Source: Leptodactylus fallax
Taxonomy: Eukaryota > Chordata > Amphibia > Anura > Leptodactylidae
NCBI GenBank assembly: GCA_947044405.1
Contig: CAMRHE010000360.1
Coordinates: forward strand, 62,001-126,000
Reading direction: 5' to 3'
Length of the DNA: 64,000 nucleotides
Shown: positions 39,000 through 52,495 of the stretch, one piece after another
How positions within the stretch are numbered: position 1 is the stretch's first letter
Layout of the letters: each line of letters starts with the position of its first letter
The notes under the pieces: model-generated
Databases searched by the model: none
What the model saw: only the letters and a program-made list of their open reading frames with translations
Told to the model about the DNA's origin: nothing
Made by a program: the position numbers and the translations under genes

Positions 39000-41565
39000 G
39001 TCACCTCCTCCTCCTCCATCATTATAAGATCAGCGTCGCCTCCTCCTCCATCATTATAATAAGATCAGCGTCACCTCCTCTATCACTATAAGATCAGCGT
39101 CACCTCCTCTATCATTATAATAAGATCAGCGTCGCCTCCTCCTCCATCATTATAATAAGATCAGCGTCACCTCCTCTATCACTATAATAAGATCAGCGTC
39201 GCCTCCTCCTCCATCATTATAATAAGATCAGCGTCACCTCCTCTATCACTATAATAAGATCAGCGTCGCCTCCTCCTCCATCATTATAATAAGATCAGCG
39301 TCGCCTCCTCTATCAGTATAATAAGATCAGCGTCACCTCCTCTATCCCTATAATAAGATCAGCGTCGCCTCCTTCTCTATCAGTATAATAAGATCAGCGT
39401 CACCTCCTCTATCATTATAAGATCAGCGTCACCTCCTCTATCATTATAATAAGATCAGCGTCACCTCCTCCTCTATCAGTATAATAAGATCAGCGTCACC
39501 TCCTCTATCAGTATAATAAGATCAGCGTCACCTCCTCAATTATTATAATAAGATCAGCGTCACCTCCTCCTCTATCACTATAATAAGATCAGCGTCACCT
39601 CCTCCTCTATCAGTATAATAAGATCAGCGTCGCCTCCTCCATCATTATAATAAGATCAGCGTCACCTCCTCCTCTATCACTATAATAAGATCAGCGTCAC
39701 CTCCTCCTCTATCACTATAATAAGATCAGCGTCACCTCCTCCTCTATCACTATAATAAGATCAGCGTCACCTCCTTCTCTATCATTATAATAAGATCAGC
39801 GTCGCCTCCTCTATCATTATAATAAGATCAGCGTCACCTCCTCCTCTATCACTATAATAAGATCAGCGTCACCTCCTCCATCATTATAAGATCAGCGTCG
39901 CCTCCTCCTCTATCAGTATAATAAGATCAGCGTCACCTCCTCCTCCATCATTATAATAAGATCAGCGTCACCTCCTCCTCTATCACTATAAAAAGATCAG
40001 CGTCGCCTCCTCCTCTATCAGTATAATAAGATCAGCGTCACCTCCTCCTCTATCATTATAATAAGATCAGCGTCACCTCCTCTATCACTATAATAAGATC
40101 AGCGTCACCTCCTTCTCTATCAGTATAATAAGATCAGCGTCACCTCCTCCTCTATCAGTATAATAAGATCAGCGTCACCTCCTCCTCCATCATTATAATA
40201 AGATCAGCGTCACCTCCTCCTCCATCATTATAATAAGATCAGCGTCACCTCCTCCTCTATCACTATAATAAGATCAGCGTCACCTCCTCTATCACTATAA
40301 TAAGATCAGCGTCGCCTCCTCTATCATTATAATAAGATCAGCGTCACCTCCTCCTCTATCATTATAATAAGATCAGCGTCATCTCCTCTATCACTATAAT
40401 AAGATCAGCGTCGCCTCCTCTATCATTATAATAAGATCAGCGTCACCTCCTCCTCTATCACTATAATAAGATCAGCGTCACCTCCTCTATTATTATAATA
40501 AGATCAGCGTCACCTCCTCTATCATTATAAGATCAGCGTCACCTCCTCTATCACTATAATAAGATCAGCGTCGCCTCCTCCTCTATCATTATAATAAGAT
40601 CAGCGTCACCTCCTCTATCATTATAATAAGATCAGCGTCACCTCCTCTATCATTATAAGATCAGCGTCACCTCCTCTATCACTATAATAAGATCAGCGTT
40701 GCCTCCTCCTCTATTATTATAATAAGATCAGCGTCACCTCCTCTATCATTATAAGATCAGCGTCACCTCCTCTATCACTATAATAAGATCAGCGTCGCCT
40801 CCTCTATCACTATAATAAGATCAGCGTCACCTCCTCCTCTATCATTATAATAAGATCAGCGTCACCTCCTCTATCAGTATAATAAGATCAGCGTCACCTC
40901 CTCCTCTATTATTATAATAAGATCAGCGTCGCCTCCTCCTCTATCATTATAATAAGATCAGCGTCACCTCCTCTATCACTATAATAAGATCAGCGTCGCC
41001 TCCTCCTCTATCATTATAATAAGATCAGCGTCACCTCCTCTATCACTATAATAAGATCAGCGTCACCTCCTCTATCACTATAATAAGATCAGCGTCACCT
41101 CCTCCTCTATCAGTATAATAAGATCAGCGTCGCCTCCTCCTCCATCAGTATAATAAGATCAGCGTCACCTCCTCTATCATTATAATAAGATCAGCGTCAC
41201 CTCCTCCTCTATCATTATAATAAGATCAGCGTCGCCTCCTCCTCCATCAGTATAATAAGATCAGCGTCACCTCCTCCTCTATCATTATAATAAGATCAGC
41301 GTCACCTCCTCTATCATTATAATAAGATCAGCGTCACCTCCTCCTCTATCATTATAATAAGATCAGCGTCGCCTCCTCTATCATTATAATAAGATCAGCG
41401 TCGCTTCCTCTATCACTATAATAAGATCAGCGTCACCTCCTCTATCATTATAATAAGATCAGCGTCACCTCCTCCATCATTATAATAAGATCAGCGTCAC
41501 CTCCTCCTCTATCACTATAATAAGATCAGCGTCACCTCCTCCTCTATCACTATAATAAGATCAGC
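39000..41565 (+). repeat. Delta higher-order block, copy 1
   Basis: Landmarks: CCTCCTCCTCCTCC 39,004, TCCTTCTCTATC near 39,370, CCTCCTCAAT 39,531, ATAAAAAG near 39,989. They recur in copy 2 at 41,570, 41,971, 42,310 and 42,998. The spacing grows from 2,566 to about 3,009, so copy 2 gained monomers as it proceeds. Confidence 0.78.
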
Positions 41566-43505
41566 GTCACCTCCTCCTCCTCCATCATTATAAGATCAGC
41601 GTCGCCTCCTCCTCCATCATTATAATAAGATCAGCGTCACCTCCTCTATCACTATAAGATCAGCGTCACCTCCTCCTCTATCATTATAATAAGATCAGCG
41701 TCACCTCCTCCATCATTATAATAAGATCAGCGTCACCTCCTCTATCACTATAATAAGATCAGCGTCGCCTCCTCCTCCATCATTATAATAAGATCAGCGT
41801 CACCTCCTCTATCATTATAATAAGATCAGCGTCGCCTCCTCCTCCATCATTATAATAAGATCAGCGTCACCTCCTCTATCACTATAATAAGATCAGCGTC
41901 GCCTCCTCCTCCATCATTATAATAAGATCAGCGTCACCTCCTCCATCATTATAATAAGATCAGCGTCGCCTCCTTCTCTATCAGTATAATAAGATCAGCG
42001 TCACCTCCTCCTCTATCACTATAATAAGATCAGCGTCACCTCCTCCTCTATCATTATAAGATCAGCGTCACCTCCTCTATCATTATAATAAGATCAGCGT
42101 CGCCTCCTCTATCACTATAATAAGATCAGCGTCACCTCCTCCTCTATCACTATAATAAGATCAGCGTCACCTCCTCCTCTATCACTATAATAAGATCAGC
42201 GTCACCTCCTCCTCTATCAGTATAATAAGATCAGCGTCACCTCCTCCTCTATCATTATAATAAGATCAGCGTCGCCTCCTCCTCTATCAGTATAATAAGA
42301 TCAGCGTCACCTCCTCAATTATTATAATAAGATCAGCGTCACCTCCTCCTCTATCACTATAATAAGAGCAGCGTCGCCTCCTCCTCCATCATTATAAGAT
42401 CAGCGTCGCCTCCTCCATCATTATAATAAGATCAGCGTCACCTCCTCCATCACTATAATAAGATCAGCGTCACCTCCTCCTCTATCACTATAATAAGATC
42501 AGCGTCACCTCCTTCTCTATCATTATAATAAGATCAGCGTCACCTCCTCTATCATTATAATAAGATCAGCGTCGCCTCCTCCTCTATCACTATAATAAGA
42601 TCAGCGTCACCTCCTTCTCTATCATTATAATAAGATCAGCGTCGCCTCCTCCTCCATTATTATAATAAGATCAGCGTCACCTCCTCCTCTATCACTATAA
42701 TAAGATCAGCGTCGCCTCCTCTATCACTATAATAAGATCAGCGTCGCCTCCTCTATCATTATAATAAGATCAGCGTCACCTCCTCCTCTATCACTATAAT
42801 AAGATCAGCGTCGCCTCCTCTATCATTATAATAAGATCAGCGTCACCTCCTCCTCTATCACTATAATAAGATCAGCGTCACCTCCTCCATCATTATAAGA
42901 TCAGCGTCGCCTCCTCCTCTATCAGTATAATAAGATCAGCGTCACCTCCTCCTCCATCATTATAATAAGATCAGCGTCACCTCCTCCTCTATCACTATAA
43001 AAAGATCAGCGTCGCCTCCTCCTCTATCAGTATAATAAGATCAGCGTCACCTCCTCCTCTATCATTATAATAAGATCAGCGTCGCCTCCTCTATCACTAT
43101 AATAAGATCAGCGTCACCTCCTCCTCTATCAGTATAATAAGATCTGCGTCACCTCCTCTATCACTATAATAAGATCAGCGTCACCTCCTCTATCATTATA
43201 AGATCAGCGTCGCCTCCTCTATCAGTATAATAAGATCAGCTTCACCTCCTCCTCTATCATTATAATAAGAACAGCGTCGCCTCCTCTATCAGTATAATAA
43301 GATCAGCGTCACCTCCTCCTCTATCATTATAATAAGATCAGCGTCACCTCCTCCTCTATCAGTATAATAAGATCAGCGTCACCTCCTCCTCCATCATTAT
43401 AATAAGATCAGCGTCACCTCCTCTATCACTATAATAAGATCAGCGTCGCCTCCTCTATCATTATAATAAGATCAGCGTCACCTCCTCCTCCATCATTATA
43501 ATAAG
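41566..43505 (+). repeat. Delta higher-order block, copy 2
   Basis: Matches copy 3 at offset 1,780 at its start (41,972 to 43,752), 1,815 at 42,310-42,361 and 1,856 at the GATCTGCG monomer (43,141 to 44,997). The last step of 41 bp is one 29-bp monomer here replaced by two 35-bp monomers in copy 3. Confidence 0.83.
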
Positions 43506-45290
43506 ATCAGCGTCACCTCCTCTATCACTATAATAAGATCAGCGTCGCCTCCTCCTCCATCATTATAATAAGATCAGCGTCACCTCCTCTATCATTATAA
43601 TAAGATCAGCGTCGCCTCCTCCTCCATCATTATAATAAGATCAGCGTCACCTCCTCTATCACTATAATAAGATCAGCGTCGCCTCCTCCTCCATCATTAT
43701 AATAAGATCAGCGTCACCTCCTCCATCATTATAATAAGATCAGCGTCGCCTCCTTCTCTATCAGTATAATAAGATCAGCGTCACCTCCTCCTCTATCACT
43801 ATAATAAGATCAGCGTCACCTCCTCCTCTATCATTATAAGATCAGCGTCACCTCCTCTATCATTATAATAAGATCAGCGTCGCCTCCTCTATCACTATAA
43901 TAAGATCAGCGTCACCTCCTCCTCTATCACTATAATAAGATCAGCGTCACCTCCTCCTCTATCAGTATAATAAGATCAGCGTCACCTCCTCCTCTATCAC
44001 TATAATAAGATCAGCGTCACCTCCTCCTCTATCAGTATAATAAGATCAGCGTCACCTCCTCCTCTATCATTATAATAAGATCAGCGTCGCCTCCTCCTCT
44101 ATCAGTATAATAAGATCAGCGTCACCTCCTCAATTATTATAATAAGATCAGCGTCACCTCCTCCTCTATCACTATAATAAGAGCAGCGTCGCCTCCTCCT
44201 CCATCATTATAAGATCAGCGTCGCCTCCTCCATCATTATAATAAGATCAGCGTCACCTCCTCCATCACTATAATAAGATCAGCGTCACCTCCTCCTCTAT
44301 CACTATAATAAGATCAGCGTCACCTCCTTCTCTATCATTATAATAAGATCAGCGTCACCTCCTCTATCATTATAATAAGATCAGCGTCGCCTCCTCCTCT
44401 ATCACTATAATAAGATCAGCGTCACCTCCTTCTCTATCATTATAATAAGATCAGCGTCGCCTCCTCCTCCATTATTATAATAAGATCAGCGTCACCTCCT
44501 CCTCTATCACTATAATAAGATCAGCGTCGCCTCCTCTATCACTATAATAAGATCAGCGTCGCCTCCTCTATCATTATAATAAGATCAGCGTCACCTCCTC
44601 CTCTATCACTATAATAAGATCAGCGTCGCCTCCTCTATCATTATAATAAGATCAGCGTCACCTCCTCCTCTATCACTATAATAAGATCAGCGTCACCTCC
44701 TCCTCTATCACTATAATAAGATCAGCGTCACCTCCTCCTCTATCACTATAATAAGATCAGCGTCGCCTCCTCCTCTATCAGTATAATAAGATCAGCGTCA
44801 CCTCCTCCTCCATCATTATAATAAGATCAGCGTCACCTCCTCCTCTATCACTATAAAAAGATCAGCGTCGCCTCCTCCTCTATCAGTATAATAAGATCAG
44901 CGTCACCTCCTCCTCTATCATTATAATAAGATCAGCGTCGCCTCCTCTATCACTATAATAAGATCAGCGTCACCTCCTCCTCTATCAGTATAATAAGATC
45001 TGCGTCACCTCCTCTATCACTATAATAAGATAAGCGTCACCTCCTCCATCATTATAATAAGATCAGCGTCGCCTCCTCTATCAGTATAATAAGATCAGCG
45101 TCACCTCCTCCTCTATCATTATAATAAGATCAGCGTCACCTCCTCCTCTATCAGTATAATAAGATCAGCGTCACCTCCTCCTCCATCATTATAATAAGAT
45201 CAGCGTCACCTCCTCTATCACTATAATAAGATCAGCGTCGCCTCCTCTATCATTATAATAAGATCAGCGTCACCTCCTCCTCTATCATTA
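43506..45290 (+). repeat. Delta higher-order block, copy 3
   Basis: Landmarks: TCCTTCTCTATC 43,751, CCTCCTCAAT 44,125, AATAAGAGCA 44,176, ATAAAAAG near 44,854, GATCTGCG 44,997. The stretch 45,061-45,280 repeats 43,205-43,500 without the CTTCACC and GAACAGC variants that copy 2 carries there. Confidence 0.82.
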
Positions 45291-46200
45291 TAATAAGATC
45301 AGCGTCACCTCCTCCTCTATCACTATAATAAGATCAGCGTCGCCTCCTCTATCACTATAATAAGATCAGCGTCACCTCCTCCTCTATCACTATAATAAGA
45401 TCAGCGTCACCTCCTCCTCTATCACTATAATAAGATCAGCGTCGCCTCCTCTATCATTATAATAAGATCAGCGTCACCTCCTCCTCTATCACTATAATAA
45501 GATCAGCGTCACCTCCTCCTCTATCATTATAATAAGATCAGCGTCGCCTCCTCCTCTATCATTATAATAAGATCAGCGTCACCTCCTCTATCACTATAAT
45601 AAGATCAGCGTCACCTCCTCTATCACTATAATAAGATCAGCGTCACCTCCTCCATCATTATAAGATCAGCGTCGCCTCCTCCTCTATCAGTATAATAAGA
45701 TCAGCGTCACCTCCTCCTCTATCACTATAATAAGATCAGCGTCACCTCCTCCTCTATCATTATAATAAGATCAGCGTCACCTCCTCCTCTATCATTATAA
45801 TAAGATCAGCGTCACCTCCTCCTCTATCAGTATAATAAGATCAGCGTCACCTCCTCCTCCATCATTATAATAAGATCAGCGTCACCTCCTCTATCACTAT
45901 AATAAGATCAGCGTCGCCTCCTCTATCATTATAATAAGATCAGCGTCACCTCCTCCTCTATCATTATAATAAGATCAGCGTCATCTCCTCTATCAGTATA
46001 ATAAGATCAGCGTCAGCTCCTCCTCTATCATTATAATAAGATCAGCGTCACCTCCTCTATCACGATAATAAGATCAGCGTCACCTCCTCTATCACTATAA
46101 TAAGATCAGCGTCACCTCCTCCTCTATCATTATAATAAGATCAGCGTCACCTCCTCCATCATTATAATAAGATCAGCGTCGCCTCCTCCTCTATCACTAT
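45291..46200 (+). repeat. Array segment of ordinary monomers
   Basis: No long partner was recognised. Small features: a GTCATCTCC monomer near 45,980 (also near 40,377), a GTCAGCTCC monomer near 46,012, and CACGATAATAAG near 46,063. Confidence 0.7.
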
Positions 46201-49200
46201 AATAAGATCAGCGTCACCTCCTCCTCTACCATTATAATAAGATCAGCGTCACCTCCTCCTCTATCATTATAATAAGATCAGCGTCGCCTCCTCCTCCATC
46301 AGTATAATAAGATCAGCGTCGCCTCCTCCTCTATCATTATAATAAGATCAGCGTCACCTCCTCTATCATTATAATAAGATCAGCGTCACCTCCTCCTCTA
46401 TCAGTATAATAAGATCAGCGTCGCCTCCTCCTCCATCATTATAATAAGATCAGCGTCACCTCCTCCATCATTATAATAAGATCAGCGTCACCTCCTCCTC
46501 TATCACTATAAGATCAGCGTCGCCTCCTCTATCAGTATAATAAGATCAGCGTCACCTCCTCCTCTATCATTATAATAAGATCAGCGTCACCTCCTCCATC
46601 ATTATAATAAGATAAGCGTCGCCTCCTCCTCTATCATTATAATAAGATCAGCGTCACCTCCTCCTCTATCACTATAATAAGATCAGCGTCACCTCCTCTA
46701 TCACTATAAGATAAGCGTCGCCTCCTCCTCTATCATTATAATAAGATCAGCGTCACCTCCTACTCTATCATTATAAGATCAGCGTCACCTCCTCCTCTAT
46801 CATTATAATAAGATCAGCGTCACCTCCTCCATCATTATAATAAGATCAGCGTCGCCTCCTCCTCTATCATTATAATAAGATCAGCGTCACCTCCTCCTCT
46901 ATCATTATAATAAGATCAGCGTCGCCTCCTCCTCTATCATTATAATAAGATCAGCGTCACCTCCTCTATCATTATAATAAGATCAGCGTCACCTCCTCCA
47001 TCATTATAATAAGATCAGCGTCACCTCCTCCTCTATCACTATAAGATCAGCGTCACCTCGTCCTCTATCACTATAATAAGATCAGCGTCGCCTCCTCCTC
47101 TATCAGTATAATAAGATCAGCGTCGCCTCCTCCTCTATCATTATAAGATCAGCGTCGCCTCCTCTATCAGTATATGATCAGCGTCACCCCCTCTATCAGT
47201 ATAAGATCAGCGTCGCCTCCTCTATCACTATAATAAGATCAGCGTCACCTCCTCTATCATTATAATAAGATCAGCGTCGCCTCCTCCTCTATCATTATAA
47301 TAAGATCAGCGTCACCTCCTCCTCCTCCATCATTATAAGATCAGCGTCGCCTCCTTCTCTATCATTATAATAAGATCAGCGTCACCTTCTCCTTTATCAT
47401 TATAATAAGATCAGCGTCACCTTCTCCTTTATCATTATAATAAGATCAGCGTCACCTCCTCCTCTATCACTATAATAAGATCAGCGTCACCTCCTCTATC
47501 ATTATAATAAGATCAGCGTCACCTCCTCTATCATTATAAGATCAGCGTCGCCTCCTTCTCTATCATTATAATAAGATCAGCGTCACCTTCTCCTTTATCA
47601 TTATATTAAGATCAGCGTCGCCTCCTCTATCATTATAATAAGATCAGCGTCACCTCCTCCTCTATCATTATAAGATCAGCGTCACCTCCTCCTCTATCAT
47701 TATAAGATAAGCGTCACCTCCTCCTCTATCACTATAATAAGATCAGCGTCACCTCCTCCTCCATCATTATAATAAGATCAGCGTCGCCTCCTCCTCCATC
47801 ACTATAATAAGATCAGCGTCACCTCCTCCTCTATCAGTATAATAAGATCAGCGTCGCCTCCTCCTCTATCAGTATAATAAGATCAGCGTCGCCTCCTCTA
47901 TCATTATAATAAGATCAGCGTCACCTCCTCCTCTATCATTATAATAAGATCAGCGTCGCCTCCTCCTCTATCATTATAAGATCAGCGTCACCTCCTCCTC
48001 TATCATTATAATAAGATCAGCGTCACCTCCTCTATCACTATAATAAGATCAGCGTCGCCTCCTCCATCATTATAAGATCAGCGTCACCTCCTCCTCTATC
48101 ATTATAATAAGATCAGCGTCACCTCCTCCTCTATCACTATAATAAGATCAGCGTCACCTCCTCCTCTATCACTATAAGATCAGCGTCGCCTCCTCCTCCA
48201 TCATTATAAGATCAGCGTCGCCTCCTCTATCATTATAATAAGATCAGCGTCACCTCCTCCTCTATCATTATAATAAGATCAGCGTCACCTCCTCCTCTAT
48301 CACTATAAAAAGATCAGCGTCGCCTCCTCCTCTATCATTATAATAAGATCAGCGTCGCCTCCTCCTCTATCATTATAATAAGATCAGCGTCACCTCCTCC
48401 TCTATCACTATAATAAGATCAGCGTCACCTCCTCTATCATTATAATAAGATCAGCGTCACCTCCTCCTCTATCATTATAAGATCAGCGTCGCCTCCTCTA
48501 TCATTATAAGATCAGCGTCACCTCCTCCTCCATCATTATAATAAGATCAGCGTCGCCTCCTCCTCTATCACTATAATAAGATCAGCGTCGCCTCCTCCTC
48601 TATCACTATAATAAGATCAGCGTCACCTCCTCTATCAGTATAATAAGATCAGCGTCACCTCCTCTATCACTATAATAAGATCAGCGTCACCTCCTCCTCT
48701 ATCACTATAATAAGATCAGCGTCACCTCCTCCTCTATCACTATAATAAGATCAGCGTCACCTCCTCTATCATTATAATAAGATCAGCGTCACCTCCTTTA
48801 TCAGTATAATAAGATCAGCATCACCTCCTCCTCTATTATAATAAGATCAGCGTCACCTCCTCCTCTATTATAATAAGATCAGCGTCACCTTCTCCTCTAT
48901 CATTATAATAAGATCAGCGTCACCTCCTCCTCTATCACTATAATAAGATCAGCGTCACCTTCTCCTCTATCATTATAATAAGATCAGCGTCACCTCCTCC
49001 ATCATTATAATAAGATCAGCGTCACCTCCTCCTCTATCACTATAATAAGATCAGCGTCACCTCCTCCTCTATCATTATAATAAGATCAGCGTCGCCTCCT
49101 CCTCCATCATTATAATAAGATCAGCGTCACCTCCTCTATCACTATAATAAGATCAGCGTCGCCTCCTCCTCCATCACTATAATAAGATCAGCGTCGCCTC

Positions 49201-49402
49201 CTCCTCCATCACTATAATAAGATCAGCGTCACCTCCTCCCCCTATCACTATAAAAAGATCAGCGTCGCCTCCTCCATCATTATAATAAGATCAGCGTCAC
49301 CTCCTCCATCATTATAATAAGATCAGCGTCGCCTCCTCCTCTATCACTATAATAAGATCAGCGTCACCTCCTCTATCATTATAATAAGATCAGCGTCACC
49401 TC
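46201..49402 (+). repeat. Epsilon higher-order block, copy 1 (contains alpha-like section)
   Basis: The CTCCTCTACC monomer at 46,221 recurs at 49,403 (offset 3,182), and CCTCGTCCTC at 47,056 recurs at 49,941 (2,885). Inside, 46,960-47,620 repeats the alpha landmark order CCTCGTCCTC, AGTATATGAT (47,169), ATATTAAGAT (47,603), and 48,400-49,000 resembles 38,457-39,000. The block therefore looks like a shortened alpha copy plus its right flank. Confidence 0.72.
49229..49250 (+). repeat. Monomer with a 1-bp insertion (CCTCCCCCTATC)
   Basis: The pyrimidine tract has five C in a row and is 1 bp longer than the standard CCTCCTCTATC form, making a 36-bp monomer with ATAAAAAG at its end. It is the second non-triplet indel noticed. 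Confidence 0.83.
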
Positions 49403-51850
49403 CTCCTCTACCATTATAATAAGATCAGCGTCACCTCCTCCTCTATCATTATAATAAGATCAGCGTCGCCTCCTCCTCTATCAGTATAATAAGATCAGCG
49501 TCGCCTCCTCCTCTTTCAGTATAATAAGATCAGCGTCACCTCCTCTATCACTATAATAAGATCAGCGTCGCCTCCTCTATCAGTATAATAAGATCAGCGT
49601 CGCCTCCTCCTCCATCATTATAATAAGATCAGCGTCACCTCCTCCTCTATCACTATAAGATCAGCGTCGCCTCCTTCACTATCAGTATAATAAGATCAGC
49701 GTCACCTCCTCCTCTATCAGTATAATAAGATCAGCGTCGCCTCCTCCTCTATCATTATAATAAGATCAGCGTCACCTCCTCCTCTATCATTATAATAAGA
49801 TCAGCGTCACCTCCTCCATCATTATAATAAGATAAGCGTCGCCTCCTCCTCTATCATTATAATAAGATCAGCGTCACCTCCTCCTCTATCATTATAAGAT
49901 CAGCGTCACCTCCTCCTCCATCACTATAAGATCAGCGTCACCTCGTCCTCTATCACTATAATAAGATCAGCGTCGCCTCCTCCTCTATCAGTATAATAAG
50001 ATCAGCGTCGCCTCCTCCTCTATCATTATAAGATCAGCGTCGCCTCCTCTATCACTATAATAAGATCAGCGTCACCTCCTCCTCTATCATTATAAGATCA
50101 GCGTCACCTCCTCCATCATTATAATAAGATCAGCGTCACCTCCTCTATCATTATAATAAGATCAGCGTCACCTCCTCCTCTATCATTATAAGATCAGCGT
50201 CGCCTCCTCCTCTATCATTATAATAAGATCAGCGTCACCTCCTCCATCATTATAATAAGATCAGCGTCACCTCCTCCTCTATCATTATAATAAGATCAGC
50301 GTCACCTCCTCTATCATTATAATGAGATCAGCGTCACCTCCTCCTCTATCATTATAATAAGATCAGCGTCACCTCCTCCATCATTATAATAAGATCAGCG
50401 TCACCTCCTCTATCATTATAATAAGATCAGCGTCACCTCCTCCTCCTCCATCATTATAATAAGATCAGCGTCACCTCCTCCTCTATCATAATAATAAGAT
50501 CAGCGTCGCCTCCTCCTCTATCATTATAATAAGATCAGCGTCACCTCCTCTATCACTATAATAAGATCAGCGTCACCTCCTCCATCATTATAAGATCAGC
50601 GTCGCCTCCTTCTCTATCAGTATAATAAGATCAGCGTCGCCTCCTTCTCTATCATTATAATAAGATCAGCGTCACCTTCTCCATCATTATAATAAGATCA
50701 GCGTCACCTCCTCCTCTATCACTATAATAAGATCAGCGTCACCTCCTCTATCAGTATAATAAGATCAGCGTCACCTCCTCTATCACTATAATAAGATCAG
50801 CGTCACCTCCTCCTCCATCATTATAAGATCAGCGTCGCCTCCTCCTCCATCACTATAATAAGATCAGCGTCACCTCCTCCTCCATCATTATAAGATCAGC
50901 GTCGCCTCCTCCTCTATCACTATAATAAGATCAGCGTCGCCTCCTCTATCACTATAATAAGATCAGCGTCGCCTCCTCCTCTATCATTATAATAAGATCA
51001 GCGTCACCTCCTCTATCAGTATAATAAGATCAGCGTCACCTCCTCTATCATTATAATAAGATCAGCGTCGCCTCCTCCTCTATCACTATAATAAGATCAG
51101 CGTCACCTCCTCTATCAGTATAATAAGATCAGCGTCACCTCCTCTATCACTATAATAAGATCAGCGTCACCTCCTCCTCCATCATTATAAGATCAGCGTC
51201 GCCTCCTCCTCCATCACTATAATAAGATCAGCGTCACCTCCTCCTCTATCAGTATAATAAGATCAGCGTCACCTCCTCTATCATTATAATAAGATCAGCG
51301 TCACCTCCTCCTCTATCATAATAATAAGATCAGCGTCGCCTCCTCCTCTATCATTATAATAAGATCAGCGTCACCTCCTCTATCACTATAATAAGATCAG
51401 CGTCACCTCCTCCATCATTATAAGATCAGCGTCGCCTCCTTCTCTATCAGTATAAGATCAGCGTCACCTCCTCCTCTATCATTATAATAAGATCAGCGTC
51501 ACCTCCTCTATCATTATAATAAGATCAGCGTCACCTTCTCCTTTATCATTATAATAAGATCAGCGTCACCTCCTCCTCTATCATTATAATAAGATCAGCG
51601 TCGCCTCCTCTATCATTATAATAAGATCAGCGTCGCCTCCTCCTCTATCATTATAAGATCAGCGTCACCTCCTCCTCTATCATTATAATAAGATCAGCGT
51701 CACCTCCTCCATCATTATAAGATCAGCGTCACCTCCTCCTTTATCATTATAATAAGATCAGCGTCACCTCCTCTATCACTATAATAAGATCAGCGTCACC
51801 TCCTCCATCACTATAATAAGATCAGCGTCGCCTCCTCCTCCATCATTATA
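49403..51850 (+). repeat. Epsilon higher-order block, copy 2
   Basis: Starts at the second CTCCTCTACC. It contains an internal duplication with ATCATAATAATAAG at 50,486 and 51,316 (offset 830), each followed by the same monomers up to CCTTCTCTATCAG. It lacks AGTATATGAT and ATATTAAGAT. Confidence 0.68.
50461..51450 (+). repeat. Internal pair at 830-bp spacing
   Basis: CTCTATCATA at 50,481 and 51,311 is an A-for-T variant followed each time by a G-type 35-mer, CTATCACT, CCATCATTATAAG and CCTTCTCTATCAG monomers in the same order over about 130 bp. Confidence 0.82.
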
Positions 51851-52495
51851 ATAAGATCAGCGTCACCTCCTCTATCATTATAATAAGATCAGCGTCACCT
51901 CCTCCTCTATCATTATAATAAGATCAGCGTCGCCTCCTCCTCTATCACTATAATAAGATCAGCGTCGCCTCCTCTATCATTATAATAAGATCAGCGTCGC
52001 CTCCTCTATCATTATAATAAGATCAGCGTCACCTCCTCCTCTATCATTATAATAAGATCAGCGTCACCTCCTCCTCTATCACTATAATAAGATCAGCGTC
52101 ACCTCCTCCTCCATCATTATAATAAGATTAGCGTCGCCTCCTCCTCTATCAGTATAATAAGATCAGCGTCACCTCGTCCTCCATCATTATAATAAGATCA
52201 GCGTCGCCTCCTCTATCACTATAATAAGATCAGCGTCACCTCCTCCTCTATCACTATAATAAGATCAGCGTCACCTCCTCCTCTATCACTATAATAAGAT
52301 CAGCGTCACCTCCTCTATCATTATAATAAGATCAGCGTCACCTCCTCTATCATTATAATAAGATCAGCGTCGCCTCCTCCTCTATCAGTATAATAAGATC
52401 AGCGTCGCCTCCTCTATCATTATAATAAGATCAGCGTCACCTCCTCTATCAGTATAATAAGATCAGCGTCGCCTCCTCTATCACTATAATAAGAT
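51851..52495 (+). repeat. Direct duplicate of 63,321-64,000 (copy 1)
   Basis: The unique pair AATAAGATTAGCG (52,121) and CCTCGTCCTCCATC (near 52,173) recurs at 63,626 and about 63,678, offset 11,505. Before the pair the offset is 11,470 because the second copy has one extra 35-bp monomer. Confidence 0.87.
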
